From the NCBI GenBank assembly GCA_018815925.1, contig JAHIWS010000020.1:28041-92040 (forward strand): DNA of 64,000 bases. The letters run 5' to 3'. Below are positions 27,976 to 36,368 of this stretch, one piece after another (the first letter of the stretch is position 1; each line of letters opens with the position of its first letter). The position numbers were made by a program, and so were the translations under genes. This DNA is from Nanobdellota archaeon. Lineage in GTDB: Archaea > Nanobdellota > Nanobdellia > Pacearchaeales > GW2011-AR1. The notes beneath the pieces were generated by a model. The model had not been told where the DNA came from. It saw only the letters and a program-made list of their open reading frames with translations, and made no database searches.

Positions 27976-29189
27976 CTCCTTAATGCATCAACCACATTTA
28001 ATTTACTTGCTTGCATTGCAGGAAAAATTCCTGAAATTATTCCTACAAAAAATGAAAATCCAACAGCCCCAATCAACAACCCATAATTTGCACTAACCCT
28101 AAATAAATTAATTCCAAGAGCTTGGCTAGCAATTGATGAGGCTCCAAAAGCAATACCTATTCCTATTAAAGACCCTATACTTCCTCCAACAAGCCCCAAC
28201 ATACCAGATTCAATTAAGAAGATCATTAAAACATCTTTATTCTGCGCCCCAATAGCTTTCATAACCCCTATCTCTCTTGTTCTTTCAACAACAGAAGTAT
28301 ACATTGTGTTTGCAATTCCAACACCTCCAACAAAAAGAGAAATCATAGCAATTCCAACAACAATTATGTTGATAATATTAAGAATTGTATTAACAGATTC
28401 TAATGATTGGAGGGGTGTTTCTACTGTAAATGTTTCTTCTCCCAATTTTTCATTTCTGTCATTTCTTAATTTTCTTTCAATTTCTTTAGCAATATCTTCT
28501 ATTTGGTTTTTATCTTGAACTTTAGCAACAATTAAATCATATTCTCCTTTTGTTTCAAAAAGATTTTGCATATCTTTTGTATTCATATAAATAATCCCAT
28601 TAAGTTGAATGCTGCTTGATTTTTCCAAAATCCCAATTATTTCAAAACTAAAATCATTAATTAAAACATTTTTTTCAATTAAAAATGGTTTTTCAAAATC
28701 ATTTGTTTCAAGAAAAAAATTTCCTAGCATAATTTTTCCCCTATCTCCTGGTTCTAATAAACGGCCTTGTTCTGCTTCAACACCTAAAGTTTCATAAAAT
28801 AAATTGGCTAGCTTTTTTTCATCAGGAACATCTGTTCCATATCCAAACCCAGAAATTTTATTATATTCTAATTTCCCAACCCTTATTAATCTTGGAATTA
28901 CAGCTTCTACTCCTTGGATATTTTCAATTATTTTAAGATCATTATCATTAAGTTTTTCAACAACAGTGCTTCCAGGAGGCCCAAACCCTGTCCCCTTATT
29001 TTGTATTGTTAGTCTATCTAAAGAAAGAGTCCCAAACTGGCTTGTAACAGCTTCTTGGAGCCCCTGACCCATAGAAATAAGAGCAACAACAGCAGCAATC
29101 CCAATAAAAATTCCTAAGATTGTCAACCAGCTTCTTAAACCACGTTTTCTTAAGTTCTTAAATGCAAGTGAGAAATAGTTTTGTATCAT
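27972..29189 (-). CDS. MacB-like ABC transporter permease (paralog)
   Basis: AFKNLRKRGLRSWLTILGIFIGIAAVVALISMGQGLQ... IGIANTMYTSVVERTREIGVMKAIGAQNK. Confidence 0.92.
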   Translation of the reverse strand: MIQNYFSLAFKNLRKRGLRSWLTILGIFIGIAAVVALISMGQGLQEAVTSQFGTLSLDRLTIQNKGTGFGPPGSTVVEKLNDNDLKIIENIQGVEAVIPRLIRVGKLEYNKISGFGYGTDVPDEKKLANLFYETLGVEAEQGRLLEPGDRGKIMLGNFFLETNDFEKPFLIEKNVLINDFSFEIIGILEKSSSIQLNGIIYMNTKDMQNLFETKGEYDLIVAKVQDKNQIEDIAKEIERKLRNDRNEKLGEETFTVETPLQSLESVNTILNIINIIVVGIAMISLFVGGVGIANTMYTSVVERTREIGVMKAIGAQNKDVLMIFLIESGMLGLVGGSIGSLIGIGIAFGASSIASQALGINLFRVSANYGLLIGAVGFSFFVGIISGIFPAMQASKLNVVDALRS

Positions 29190-29980
29190 TTTTTGGTTTC
29201 TTTATATAATTTTTTTAATTCAGGATTGTTTTTGATAAATTCAGAGATGGCTTGCTTATGACACCCTCTTTTTTCAGCTATTTCACTCTGATTTAATCCT
29301 TTTAATAAACCAGAAGCAATTTCATCATAAATATCTATATTTGCACAAGAAGGTCTTCCTCTTTTTATTTTTCCTTTAATTTCTTTTATTTCTTTAGCGA
29401 TTCTTAAGGTTTTTCCATAAGAGATTCCATAAACCTCACTTAGTTTTTTAAGAGAGATACCTTCTTCTGTAAAATTAATAATTTGTGTTCGTAGGTGCTT
29501 TTTTACTAAATAAGTGTTACGGGAAGATTCATAATCTTCTAACATTTCCATAAAAGATTTATTCCTCCTCACTCTTTCATGATATTCTTCAACAGCCCTC
29601 TTAAAAGGATTATATTTTTGGAAATTATTAAAAGAATTAAGACCCTCTAACAAATCTTCTTTTTTAATCATGGTGTGCTTACTAAAGTATTTTTCAGAGT
29701 TAGAATAAATATTTTTTTCTAAAGGAATTCCTCTTGCTGCAATGTGAAGTTTTAATTCATTCAGGGTTTTTTTACCAAGTTCCTTTGTTTTTTTTATTTT
29801 TTTTTCTGATAAACTCAAAATTTCCTCTATTGTAGGATATTCAAAAATTTTTTTGTTTAATAAATTCCAACCAATTACTAAAAGTCTGTTTGCAAGCTTA
29901 ACACTTTTTTCATCTTCCTGAATAGAACCTTGCAAAACAACCTCAAGGTTTTCTGGCCTAGAATAAGTTTTGTTTAACAT
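29186..29980 (-). CDS. Predicted regulator: RNAP alpha-CTD-like domain + C-terminal HTH
   Basis: SVKLANRLL...PTIEEILSLSEKKIKKTKELGKKTLNELKLHIAARGIPL; HTH segments SLKKLSEVYGISYGKTLRI and NQSEIAEKRGCHKQAISEFI. Confidence 0.7.
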   Translation of the reverse strand: MLNKTYSRPENLEVVLQGSIQEDEKSVKLANRLLVIGWNLLNKKIFEYPTIEEILSLSEKKIKKTKELGKKTLNELKLHIAARGIPLEKNIYSNSEKYFSKHTMIKKEDLLEGLNSFNNFQKYNPFKRAVEEYHERVRRNKSFMEMLEDYESSRNTYLVKKHLRTQIINFTEEGISLKKLSEVYGISYGKTLRIAKEIKEIKGKIKRGRPSCANIDIYDEIASGLLKGLNQSEIAEKRGCHKQAISEFIKNNPELKKLYKETKK

Positions 29981-29985
29981 AGGAG

Positions 29986-30351
29986 TTACCTCCCCGATTC
30001 TCTTTCTACTTTAGCCATCTTTTCTAAATAACTATTATATTTAGGGTTAGAAGGCAAAATAATATTAAAATCCCCTAACCATTCTTTATATGGTATCCTC
30101 TCACTTAAAAATTCAAGAGCACTATCCACTAAATAAGTTTCTTGTATGTCAGGCAAAACATTTCCATCATCCCTATTTATGTAAGAGAATTTAACAAAAA
30201 GATGTTTTTGATTTGTTCTATCTTTTCCAATATAAAGATAATCCTCCACATACACATTTCCCGTAAGATGGTCTTTCTTTCCCACTTTAACTTTTTTCCT
30301 AACATAATTTTTTAATTCATCTAAATTATTAATTTTAGTGACCATCTTCAA
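29986..30351 (-). CDS. Hypothetical protein
   Basis: ORF in compact same-strand array. Confidence 0.55.
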   Translation of the reverse strand: MKMVTKINNLDELKNYVRKKVKVGKKDHLTGNVYVEDYLYIGKDRTNQKHLFVKFSYINRDDGNVLPDIQETYLVDSALEFLSERIPYKEWLGDFNIILPSNPKYNSYLEKMAKVERESGR

Positions 30352-30523
30352 ATACTTCTAAATTATAATTTATTTGAGGATTCTTGTCTTTTTGTTTTTT
30401 TATAGAATCCCTTGCTCTTTTTTGATTATTTCTAAAATCTTTCATAGCTTTTTCTTCTCTATCTGCTTCTTCAAAACTAGGGTAAGTTATTCTAAAATTA
30501 TAGATGTTTTCATCCATTTTCAC
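30335..30523 (-). CDS. Hypothetical small protein
   Basis: ORF in compact same-strand array. Confidence 0.45.
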   Translation of the reverse strand: MKMDENIYNFRITYPSFEEADREEKAMKDFRNNQKRARDSIKKQKDKNPQINYNLEVFEDGH

Positions 30524-31419
30524 TCACTTCCCCTATTCTTCTTTTTTTTTCTTCTTTTTATTTTCCTATAAATTACCCAAATAATTATTAATAAAATAAT
30601 AATTCCAATATACAAACCTGTGTTACTTTTTTGTATTAATCCTTTTTCAAGGGCTTCTTCACTTGTATAAACTTTAAAAGGCAAATTTATGTTTTCTATT
30701 TGATCATTATTATCAAAGTCCTTGTAGGTTATTTTTGCTTTTAGCACAGGAGTTGTTGTTTTGTAAATAACATTAAATGTAGCAAAATCAGTATCATCTG
30801 CGTCAACACCCCCAATAAATATTTTACTTTTAGATAAAATTTCAAAACCTTGTGGGAAAATTTCAACAGACATAGATTTAATTTCTCCAAGACCCTTGTT
30901 TATTATTTCAAGAGAGAGTTTTCCTTCTTGTTCAAGAATAGGCGTTTCAATACTTGCTCCTTTTGCTTCAGCAGCAAAATCAAGCTCTGTTTTAGCACTA
31001 ACCCTTATTCCAAAACTTCCTGCTTTTTCATAATCATCATCATTATCATCTGCGTCTACATAAGTAATAACATAAGGAATATTATAATCTCCTGGTTCAA
31101 TATCTGTTGAAGCTTTTAGAGTAAAACTTGTTGAATCATCATCATCTTCATCAAGATCATCTAATTCTTTTTCAGAACTTCCTATAACAGTAAATGGAAG
31201 TGAAATTGATGTGCCATCAGGAAGAACATGAACAAGAATAATCTGAACAGAAACCTCTTCAATATCAAAATTTTGATTATTTTCTACATCAATGTTTACA
31301 CTACCTTGTTCTCCTGGATATATTGTAATGTAGTCTGCATCAACAACAAGGGCTGATGCAAAGCTTATGTTAATTAAGAAGATTAATGCTAAAAAAGGGA
31401 TTATTGATTTAGAGTTCAT
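30520..31419 (-). CDS. Secreted, membrane-anchored Ig-like (COG1361-like) protein
   Basis: N-terminal signal peptide, Asp-rich beta domain, C-terminal TM YIGIIILLIIIWVIYRKIKRRKKKK. Confidence 0.7.
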   Translation of the reverse strand: MNSKSIIPFLALIFLINISFASALVVDADYITIYPGEQGSVNIDVENNQNFDIEEVSVQIILVHVLPDGTSISLPFTVIGSSEKELDDLDEDDDDSTSFTLKASTDIEPGDYNIPYVITYVDADDNDDDYEKAGSFGIRVSAKTELDFAAEAKGASIETPILEQEGKLSLEIINKGLGEIKSMSVEIFPQGFEILSKSKIFIGGVDADDTDFATFNVIYKTTTPVLKAKITYKDFDNNDQIENINLPFKVYTSEEALEKGLIQKSNTGLYIGIIILLIIIWVIYRKIKRRKKKKNRGSE

Positions 31420-31648
31420 TTTGTACTCTAATTATACTTGATTTAATTAGGTTGGTGATATCAATAGTGATTTTTTCTAAATCTATTTTCTTTTCAGATT
31501 TAAACATATTAAAATCTACTTTCACATCTCCTTGATTTTCTAAAATAGGAATAATTAATCCATTAGAAGGGATTACGTAAGGTTCACTTTTACCCTTTTC
31601 TTTCACAGCATAAGTTAGATACTTTTCTTCCATTTTCTTAATTTCCAC
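31409..31648 (-). CDS. Hypothetical small protein
   Basis: ORF in compact same-strand array. Confidence 0.5.
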   Translation of the reverse strand: MEIKKMEEKYLTYAVKEKGKSEPYVIPSNGLIIPILENQGDVKVDFNMFKSEKKIDLEKITIDITNLIKSSIIRVQNEL

Positions 31649-31716
31649 ACAGAAATATCCTTTATAAATATTTCGATATTGTTACTACAGAATGATTACA
31701 ACAATTGGGTTTAATT

Positions 31717-32457
31717 TCAATCCTTAAGAATACATTCTGGAAGTTTCACTTTTTTCCATTTTCCATTTGTCTTTTTTTCCAAACTTTCTATTTTTCCATC
31801 TCTTAAAGAATAGAGTGTTTTAGCATATGTTTTTGCAATTTCAGGATCATGGGTAACAATAATGATTGTCCTTCCTTTTTTATTTAAATCTGTTAAAAAA
31901 CCCATTACTCTTTCACCTGTTTTTGTATCAAGATTTCCTGTTGGTTCGTCTGCTAAAAGGATATCTGGTTTATTTGCTAAAGATCTTGCAATAGCAACTC
32001 TTTGTTGTTGTCCTCCAGAAAGTTGATTAGGGTAATGGTTCATTCTATCTTCTAATTCCATTGATTTCAGAAGTTTTTCTGCTCTTTCCTCCCGATATTC
32101 TTTATCTTCATTTTGAAATAACATAGGGAGCATAACATTTTCTTTAGCTGTTAAATTAGGAATAAGATTAAACTGCTGAAATATAAACCCTATTTTTTTA
32201 CCCCTAAGTTGGGCAAGTTCTGATTCTTCTAAATTTTCTATGTTTTTTCCTTTAAGATAAATATCCCCTTTTGTTGTTAAGTCAAGACTTCCTGTTAAAT
32301 TCATAGCAGTACTTTTTCCACTTCCAGAAGGCCCCATTATTGCAACAAAATCCCCTTCTTGTATAGAAATATCAACACAATCAAGAGCTTTAACAAGAGA
32401 TTCCCCCATTTCATAATATTTTGCAGCTTGTTTTAATTTTATTATTAGAGGTTTCAT
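31717..32457 (-). CDS. MacB/LolD-type ABC transporter ATPase
   Basis: GPSGSGKSTAMNLTGSLD, QLSGGQQQRVAIARSLANKPDILLADEPTGNLD, TIIIVTHDPEIA. Confidence 0.97.
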   Translation of the reverse strand: MKPLIIKLKQAAKYYEMGESLVKALDCVDISIQEGDFVAIMGPSGSGKSTAMNLTGSLDLTTKGDIYLKGKNIENLEESELAQLRGKKIGFIFQQFNLIPNLTAKENVMLPMLFQNEDKEYREERAEKLLKSMELEDRMNHYPNQLSGGQQQRVAIARSLANKPDILLADEPTGNLDTKTGERVMGFLTDLNKKGRTIIIVTHDPEIAKTYAKTLYSLRDGKIESLEKKTNGKWKKVKLPECILKD

Positions 32458-32969
32458 TTTTTAATTTTGAATCTCGAAGCATAAGAATTTAATTGAGGGT
32501 TTGGATTTTCAGTAATTATAGATGTAAAAAAACCTCTTATGGTATTATTTGCAAAACCAAAATCAAGTTTAAGTATAGGGTTTTTTCCTAGTCTCAATCT
32601 TGAAATATTAAATCTTCCTTGAATAGGTTCTCTTAAATTTAGTTCTTTTCTAAATTTTTCATATATATCAATAATTCTTATTCTTCCTTCTAATAGGGTT
32701 TGCCTAAGAGTTTCAAGGTTTAAATCTCCTAATAAATTTTCATTAACCAAATTTTCCGCTATTGAATATCCTGCTTGCACTATACAAAGGTCTATTCCTC
32801 TTGGAGTAACATAGTGTGGTTGAATATGTCTTCTTGCAACAACAGGTTCATTAGGATTAAAATTAAAAACCCACTCTTTTTTATCATAGTCTATACTAGT
32901 AAGAGTCATAAATTCCGGAAGGTATACTTTTTCTCTAAGAAATTCAATTGTGTTCATTTTATTTTCCAT
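32454..32969 (-). CDS. Hypothetical protein, possibly hotdog fold
   Basis: CIVQAGYSIAENLV central helix-like motif; weak. Confidence 0.45.
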   Translation of the reverse strand: MENKMNTIEFLREKVYLPEFMTLTSIDYDKKEWVFNFNPNEPVVARRHIQPHYVTPRGIDLCIVQAGYSIAENLVNENLLGDLNLETLRQTLLEGRIRIIDIYEKFRKELNLREPIQGRFNISRLRLGKNPILKLDFGFANNTIRGFFTSIITENPNPQLNSYASRFKIKK

Positions 32970-33019
32970 ATATTTTTCTCAATCACAAGCTTTATAAATC
33001 TTCTTAATGCAATATTAAT

Positions 33020-33217
33020 ATGATAATTCCAGTGAGATGTATGTCGTGCGGAAAACCCATTGGACACTTGTGGGGAGATTTTAAAAAAAGAGTATCAGAA
33101 GGAGAATCTGAAAAAAAAGTATTAGATGAACTGGGGTTAGAGAGATTCTGCTGTAGATCAATGTTCCTAGGACAAGAAGATTTTATAGAATTAATTGGAA
33201 AGTTTAAAAAGAGTTAA
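33020..33217 (+). CDS. rpoN: RNA polymerase subunit N (Rpb10)
   Basis: MIIPVRCMSCGKPIGHLWGDFKKR...LGLERFCCRSMFLGQEDFIE. Confidence 0.97.
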   Translation: MIIPVRCMSCGKPIGHLWGDFKKRVSEGESEKKVLDELGLERFCCRSMFLGQEDFIELIGKFKKS

Positions 33218-33478
33218 TCATTTCATTTTCCACCTGCTTTTATATCCACAATTTTCACATTCAACTGATTTTATTTTACTCTTTATTTTTATTTTAGGGT
33301 TTTGATAAGGTGTAAAACATTTTTTACAAAAAAGTTTTCTTTTTTTTCCTAGTTTAATATTGTAAGACATAGCCAACCTCTTAATTTTCTTAATCTCCTT
33401 GGTTTTTTTGTTTTTTAAATGATTGAAAAATTCTTTAATTTGTTGTTCTGCTTTTGTTTTTGATATTTTTTTTTTCAT
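33218..33478 (-). CDS. rnp4: RNase P protein component 4 (Rpp21/Rpr2)
   Basis: AMSYNIKLGKKRKLFCKKCFTPYQN...VECENCGYKSRWKMK. Confidence 0.87.
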   Translation of the reverse strand: MKKKISKTKAEQQIKEFFNHLKNKKTKEIKKIKRLAMSYNIKLGKKRKLFCKKCFTPYQNPKIKIKSKIKSVECENCGYKSRWKMK

Positions 33479-33528
33479 AAAACAATTAAGAAAGTAATCT
33501 TTAAAAACCCTTAAAACAACATACTTTT

Positions 33529-33642
33529 GAAGACGGCCATAATAGGTTGGAAATACCTGTTACCATTCCGAACACAGAAGTTAAGCTTCCTATGCTGTTT
33601 GTTTTAGTGGCCGATAAGCTGCGAAGCATCAGTGCTGTCTTC
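33529..33642 (+). rRNA. 5S rRNA
   Basis: GAAGACGGCCATAATAGGTTGGAAATACCTGTTACCATTCCGAACACAGAAGTTAAGCTTCCTATGCTG...; GAAGAC/GTCTTC terminal helix. Confidence 0.92.
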
Positions 33643-34605
33643 TTTAATTTTCTTTTTTATTTCATCAGTTGTGGTGGTTGCTGTTCCTTGTTTTTCAACA
33701 ACAACACCAGATGCATAATTTGCTATTTTAATTGCTTCAGACATACTTAAACCAGAAGCTAAACTTAAAGCTAAAGTAGCAGCAAAAGTATCTCCTGCTC
33801 CTGTAACATCTCTTACTTGCCTAGCTTTGGTTTCAATCATTACAGATTTTTCTTTTTCATATTTAAATACACCATCTTTTCCCAGGGTTATTATGGCATA
33901 TTTTGAATTTACTCTTTCACAAAGTTTTCTACCCATTTCTTCAAGAACATCTTTTTTATTTTCATATTTTATCCCAGTCATTTGAAATGCTTCTTTTTTG
34001 TTAGGACGTATTATGGTGCAATCTTTAAAATAATGTAAATTTTGAGGTTTTGAATCAACAAGGATAGGGATTTTTTTAGTGTTAGCAGACTTAATTATTT
34101 GTTGAGATAATTTATCATTAAAAAAACCTTTGTTATAATCAGAGAAAATAATAAAATCACATTTTTCTAAATTCTCTTCTATATTTTTTTGATATCTTAG
34201 GTCAATTTTTTTTCTATTTTTTTCACCATAATTTAATCTTGTTACTTGCTGACCATGTGCCATTATTCTTTGTTTTAGGAGAGTTTTATTTCCATTATAA
34301 ACTGGTTTTAAGATTATTCCTTTTTCTTTACATAATTCTTTTATTTTTTCACCAGAATAATCTTTTCCAAGAACACCATAGAGTTCGCATTTTCCTCCAA
34401 GTGAAACAATATTATTTGCTACATTTGCTGCTCCCCCCAGAGCATATGTTTCTTCATTTTCTTCAACATTTACATTTGGTGCAGCATGTTGCTCAGGATT
34501 TAATTTTTTTATTTCTCCCCAAGAAAATTTATCTAATATAAGATCCCCATACACTAAAATATTTTTGTCTTTGAAATTATCAAGAGCATCCACCAAATTT
34601 TTCAT
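33604..34605 (-). CDS. RfaE1/HldE-like sugar kinase (PfkB family)
   Basis: ILVYGDLILDKFSWGEIKKLNPEQHAAPNVNVEENEETYALGGAANVANNI; VRDVTGAGDTFAATLAL. Confidence 0.9.
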   Translation of the reverse strand: MKNLVDALDNFKDKNILVYGDLILDKFSWGEIKKLNPEQHAAPNVNVEENEETYALGGAANVANNIVSLGGKCELYGVLGKDYSGEKIKELCKEKGIILKPVYNGNKTLLKQRIMAHGQQVTRLNYGEKNRKKIDLRYQKNIEENLEKCDFIIFSDYNKGFFNDKLSQQIIKSANTKKIPILVDSKPQNLHYFKDCTIIRPNKKEAFQMTGIKYENKKDVLEEMGRKLCERVNSKYAIITLGKDGVFKYEKEKSVMIETKARQVRDVTGAGDTFAATLALSLASGLSMSEAIKIANYASGVVVEKQGTATTTTDEIKKKIKEDSTDASQLIGH

Positions 34606-34716
34606 ATTTAACTTATTTAAGTTTGTTTTATAAGTGTTATGAAATAAGGATATCTATTTTTAAAGGTATAATGCGGAACTCAAATTAAAATTTGGTTGCT
34701 CATCTTTTTAGAAAGA

Positions 34717-34800
34717 TGCGGAAGAAAGGATTCGAACCTTCGCAGACACTAAGCCACAAGAGCCTTAATCTTGCCCGTTTGACCACTCCGGCACTTCCGC
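34717..34800 (-). tRNA. tRNA-Leu, anticodon AAG as read
   Basis: GCGGAAG acceptor; anticodon arm CAAGA-TTAAGGC-TCTTG; long variable arm; GGTTCGAATCC. Confidence 0.88.
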
Positions 34801-34838
34801 ATATTCTTTACCTGTATTTCTAATATAAAAAGTTTGCT

Positions 34839-35111
34839 CTACAAAAAACTAAAAATTCCCTTTTGAAGAAGAAGCAAACCAAAAATAATAAAAACTAATT
34901 TTGGAATATTAAAAATCAATAAAAAAAGGAAAAGAATCCCCGATAAAATATCAACCCAACTTCCAAAATCTTTTAGTAAACCTAGACTAGATTTAGAAAT
35001 TAAAATTAATCCAAAAACAAGAAATATTTTATTTGGAAGATTTATTAAAGACCCGCTTATTAAAATTAATCCAGCAATTATATCAAAAATGCCCAAAGCC
35101 TTAACCAACAT
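34839..35111 (-). CDS. Small integral membrane protein
   Basis: Four hydrophobic segments. Confidence 0.6.
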   Translation of the reverse strand: MLVKALGIFDIIAGLILISGSLINLPNKIFLVFGLILISKSSLGLLKDFGSWVDILSGILFLFLLIFNIPKLVFIIFGLLLLQKGIFSFL

Positions 35112-35145
35112 ATTTTTTAAACTAAAAACCTCTTTAAAAATATAT

Positions 35146-35276
35146 GCGCCTGTAACTCAGTCTGGATAGAGTGCTTCCCCCCTAAAGAGATGAATTTGTT
35201 CATTTACTTACACCAAATATTTAGTTGGGGTGTGGGGGAAAGGAAGAAGTCGTAGGTTCAAATCCTACCAGGCGCG
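35146..35276 (+). tRNA. tRNA-Arg (CCT) with an approx. 56-nt intron at about 35185-35240
   Basis: Acceptor GCGCCTG/CAGGCGC; D-stem ACTC/GAGT; anticodon stem CTTCC/GGAAG; T-arm GTAGGTTCAAATCCTAC; BHB-like CCCC/GGGG with TAA and AAA bulges. Confidence 0.82.
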
Positions 35277-35329
35277 TTTTTTATTAATATAGAAAACCTT
35301 TAAAACAATCCTTTTATTTTATCTTTTAT

Positions 35330-35401
35330 GCGTGGGTAGGTCAATGGCTAGACTCTCTGCCTTCCAAGCAGATTATCCGGGTTCGAATCCCGGCCTGCGC
35401 A
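35330..35401 (+). tRNA. tRNA-Gly (TCC)
   Basis: Anticodon arm CTGC-CTTCCAA-GCAG; GGGTTCGAATCCC; acceptor GCGTGGG/CCTGCGC. Confidence 0.94.
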
Positions 35402-35406
35402 TACGA

Positions 35407-35425
35407 CGTGAACTTTTTGTTCACG
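35407..35425 (+). terminator. Hairpin CGTGAAC-TTTTT-GTTCACG downstream of tRNA-Gly
   Basis: Perfect 7-bp stem, T5 loop; role uncertain. Confidence 0.35.
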
Positions 35426-35465
35426 GAGTCATGGAGCCCTATTTCCGACCTGCATTTTAAATAAA

Positions 35466-36368
35466 ATGGAAGAACAAGGAAAATCAGAAAAAAGAACATT
35501 TGAAAGTTTTCACAATAAGTATTACAAGCTGTTTTTACTAATTCCACTTTGCCTTATTGTTTTCTCTCTCCTTTATATGGGGATGTTTTATTCTAAAAAT
35601 AATGATTTTATTTACAAAGATGTCTCTTTAACAGGAGGAACTTCTGCAACTATTTATGGAAAAATAAATACAGAAAATTTAGAACAAGAATTATCAAATA
35701 AACTAGATGATGTTGGGTTTAGAGAAGTTTATGATGTGGTAACAAGAGAACAAAAAGCAGTAATAATTGAGACAAAATCAGATATTGAAACCACTAAACA
35801 AGTTCTTGAAGAATACCTTGGTTATGAGCTTGATGGAGAAAACAGCAGCTTTGAATTTACAGGTTCTGTTTTAAGTGAGAATTTTTATAACCAACTTTTA
35901 ATAGCAATTTTAATTGCTTTTGTTTTTATGGGGGTGGTTGTTTTTATTATTTTTAGAACTTTTATTCCTTCTGCAGCAGTTATTATTTCAGCTTTTGCAG
36001 ATATTTTGATGACTCTAACACTAGTTAATATGTTGGGGATGAAAATGTCAAGTGCAGGAATTGTGGCTTTTTTAATGTTAATTGGTTATTCAGTTGATAC
36101 AGATATCCTTTTAACAAACCGTATTTTAAAGAGAAGAGAGTGGAGTTTAAACCAAAGGATTTTTGGGGCTTTTAAAACAGGAATAACAATGACTCTAACC
36201 TCTCTTTTAGCAATAGTTTTTGCACTTTTAGTTGTAAAATCTTTTTCAGTAGTTTTAACACAAATTTTTACAATACTTGTTATAGGATTGTGTTTTGATA
36301 TTTTTAATACTTGGGTAACCAATGTATCAATACTTAAAGGGTATATGGAAAAAAAACATGGCACTTAA
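35466..36368 (+). CDS. secF: Protein-export membrane protein SecF
   Basis: DVSLTGGTSATIYG; FRTFIPSAAVIISAFADILMTL; GYSVDTDILLTNRIL. Confidence 0.92.
   Translation: MEEQGKSEKRTFESFHNKYYKLFLLIPLCLIVFSLLYMGMFYSKNNDFIYKDVSLTGGTSATIYGKINTENLEQELSNKLDDVGFREVYDVVTREQKAVIIETKSDIETTKQVLEEYLGYELDGENSSFEFTGSVLSENFYNQLLIAILIAFVFMGVVVFIIFRTFIPSAAVIISAFADILMTLTLVNMLGMKMSSAGIVAFLMLIGYSVDTDILLTNRILKRREWSLNQRIFGAFKTGITMTLTSLLAIVFALLVVKSFSVVLTQIFTILVIGLCFDIFNTWVTNVSILKGYMEKKHGT

Noticed and set aside
30520-30571. Plus-strand ORF 30374-30571
   Set aside because: Phe-rich antisense of a Lys-rich C-terminal tail; no support.
35146-35276. Insert in the tRNA as a pseudo-tRNA
   Set aside because: All arms pair well and the insert fits BHB intron geometry, so an intron-containing functional tRNA is more likely.
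35341-35547. 68-aa minus-strand ORF over tRNA-Gly
   Set aside because: Covers a clear tRNA gene and the secF start; spurious.
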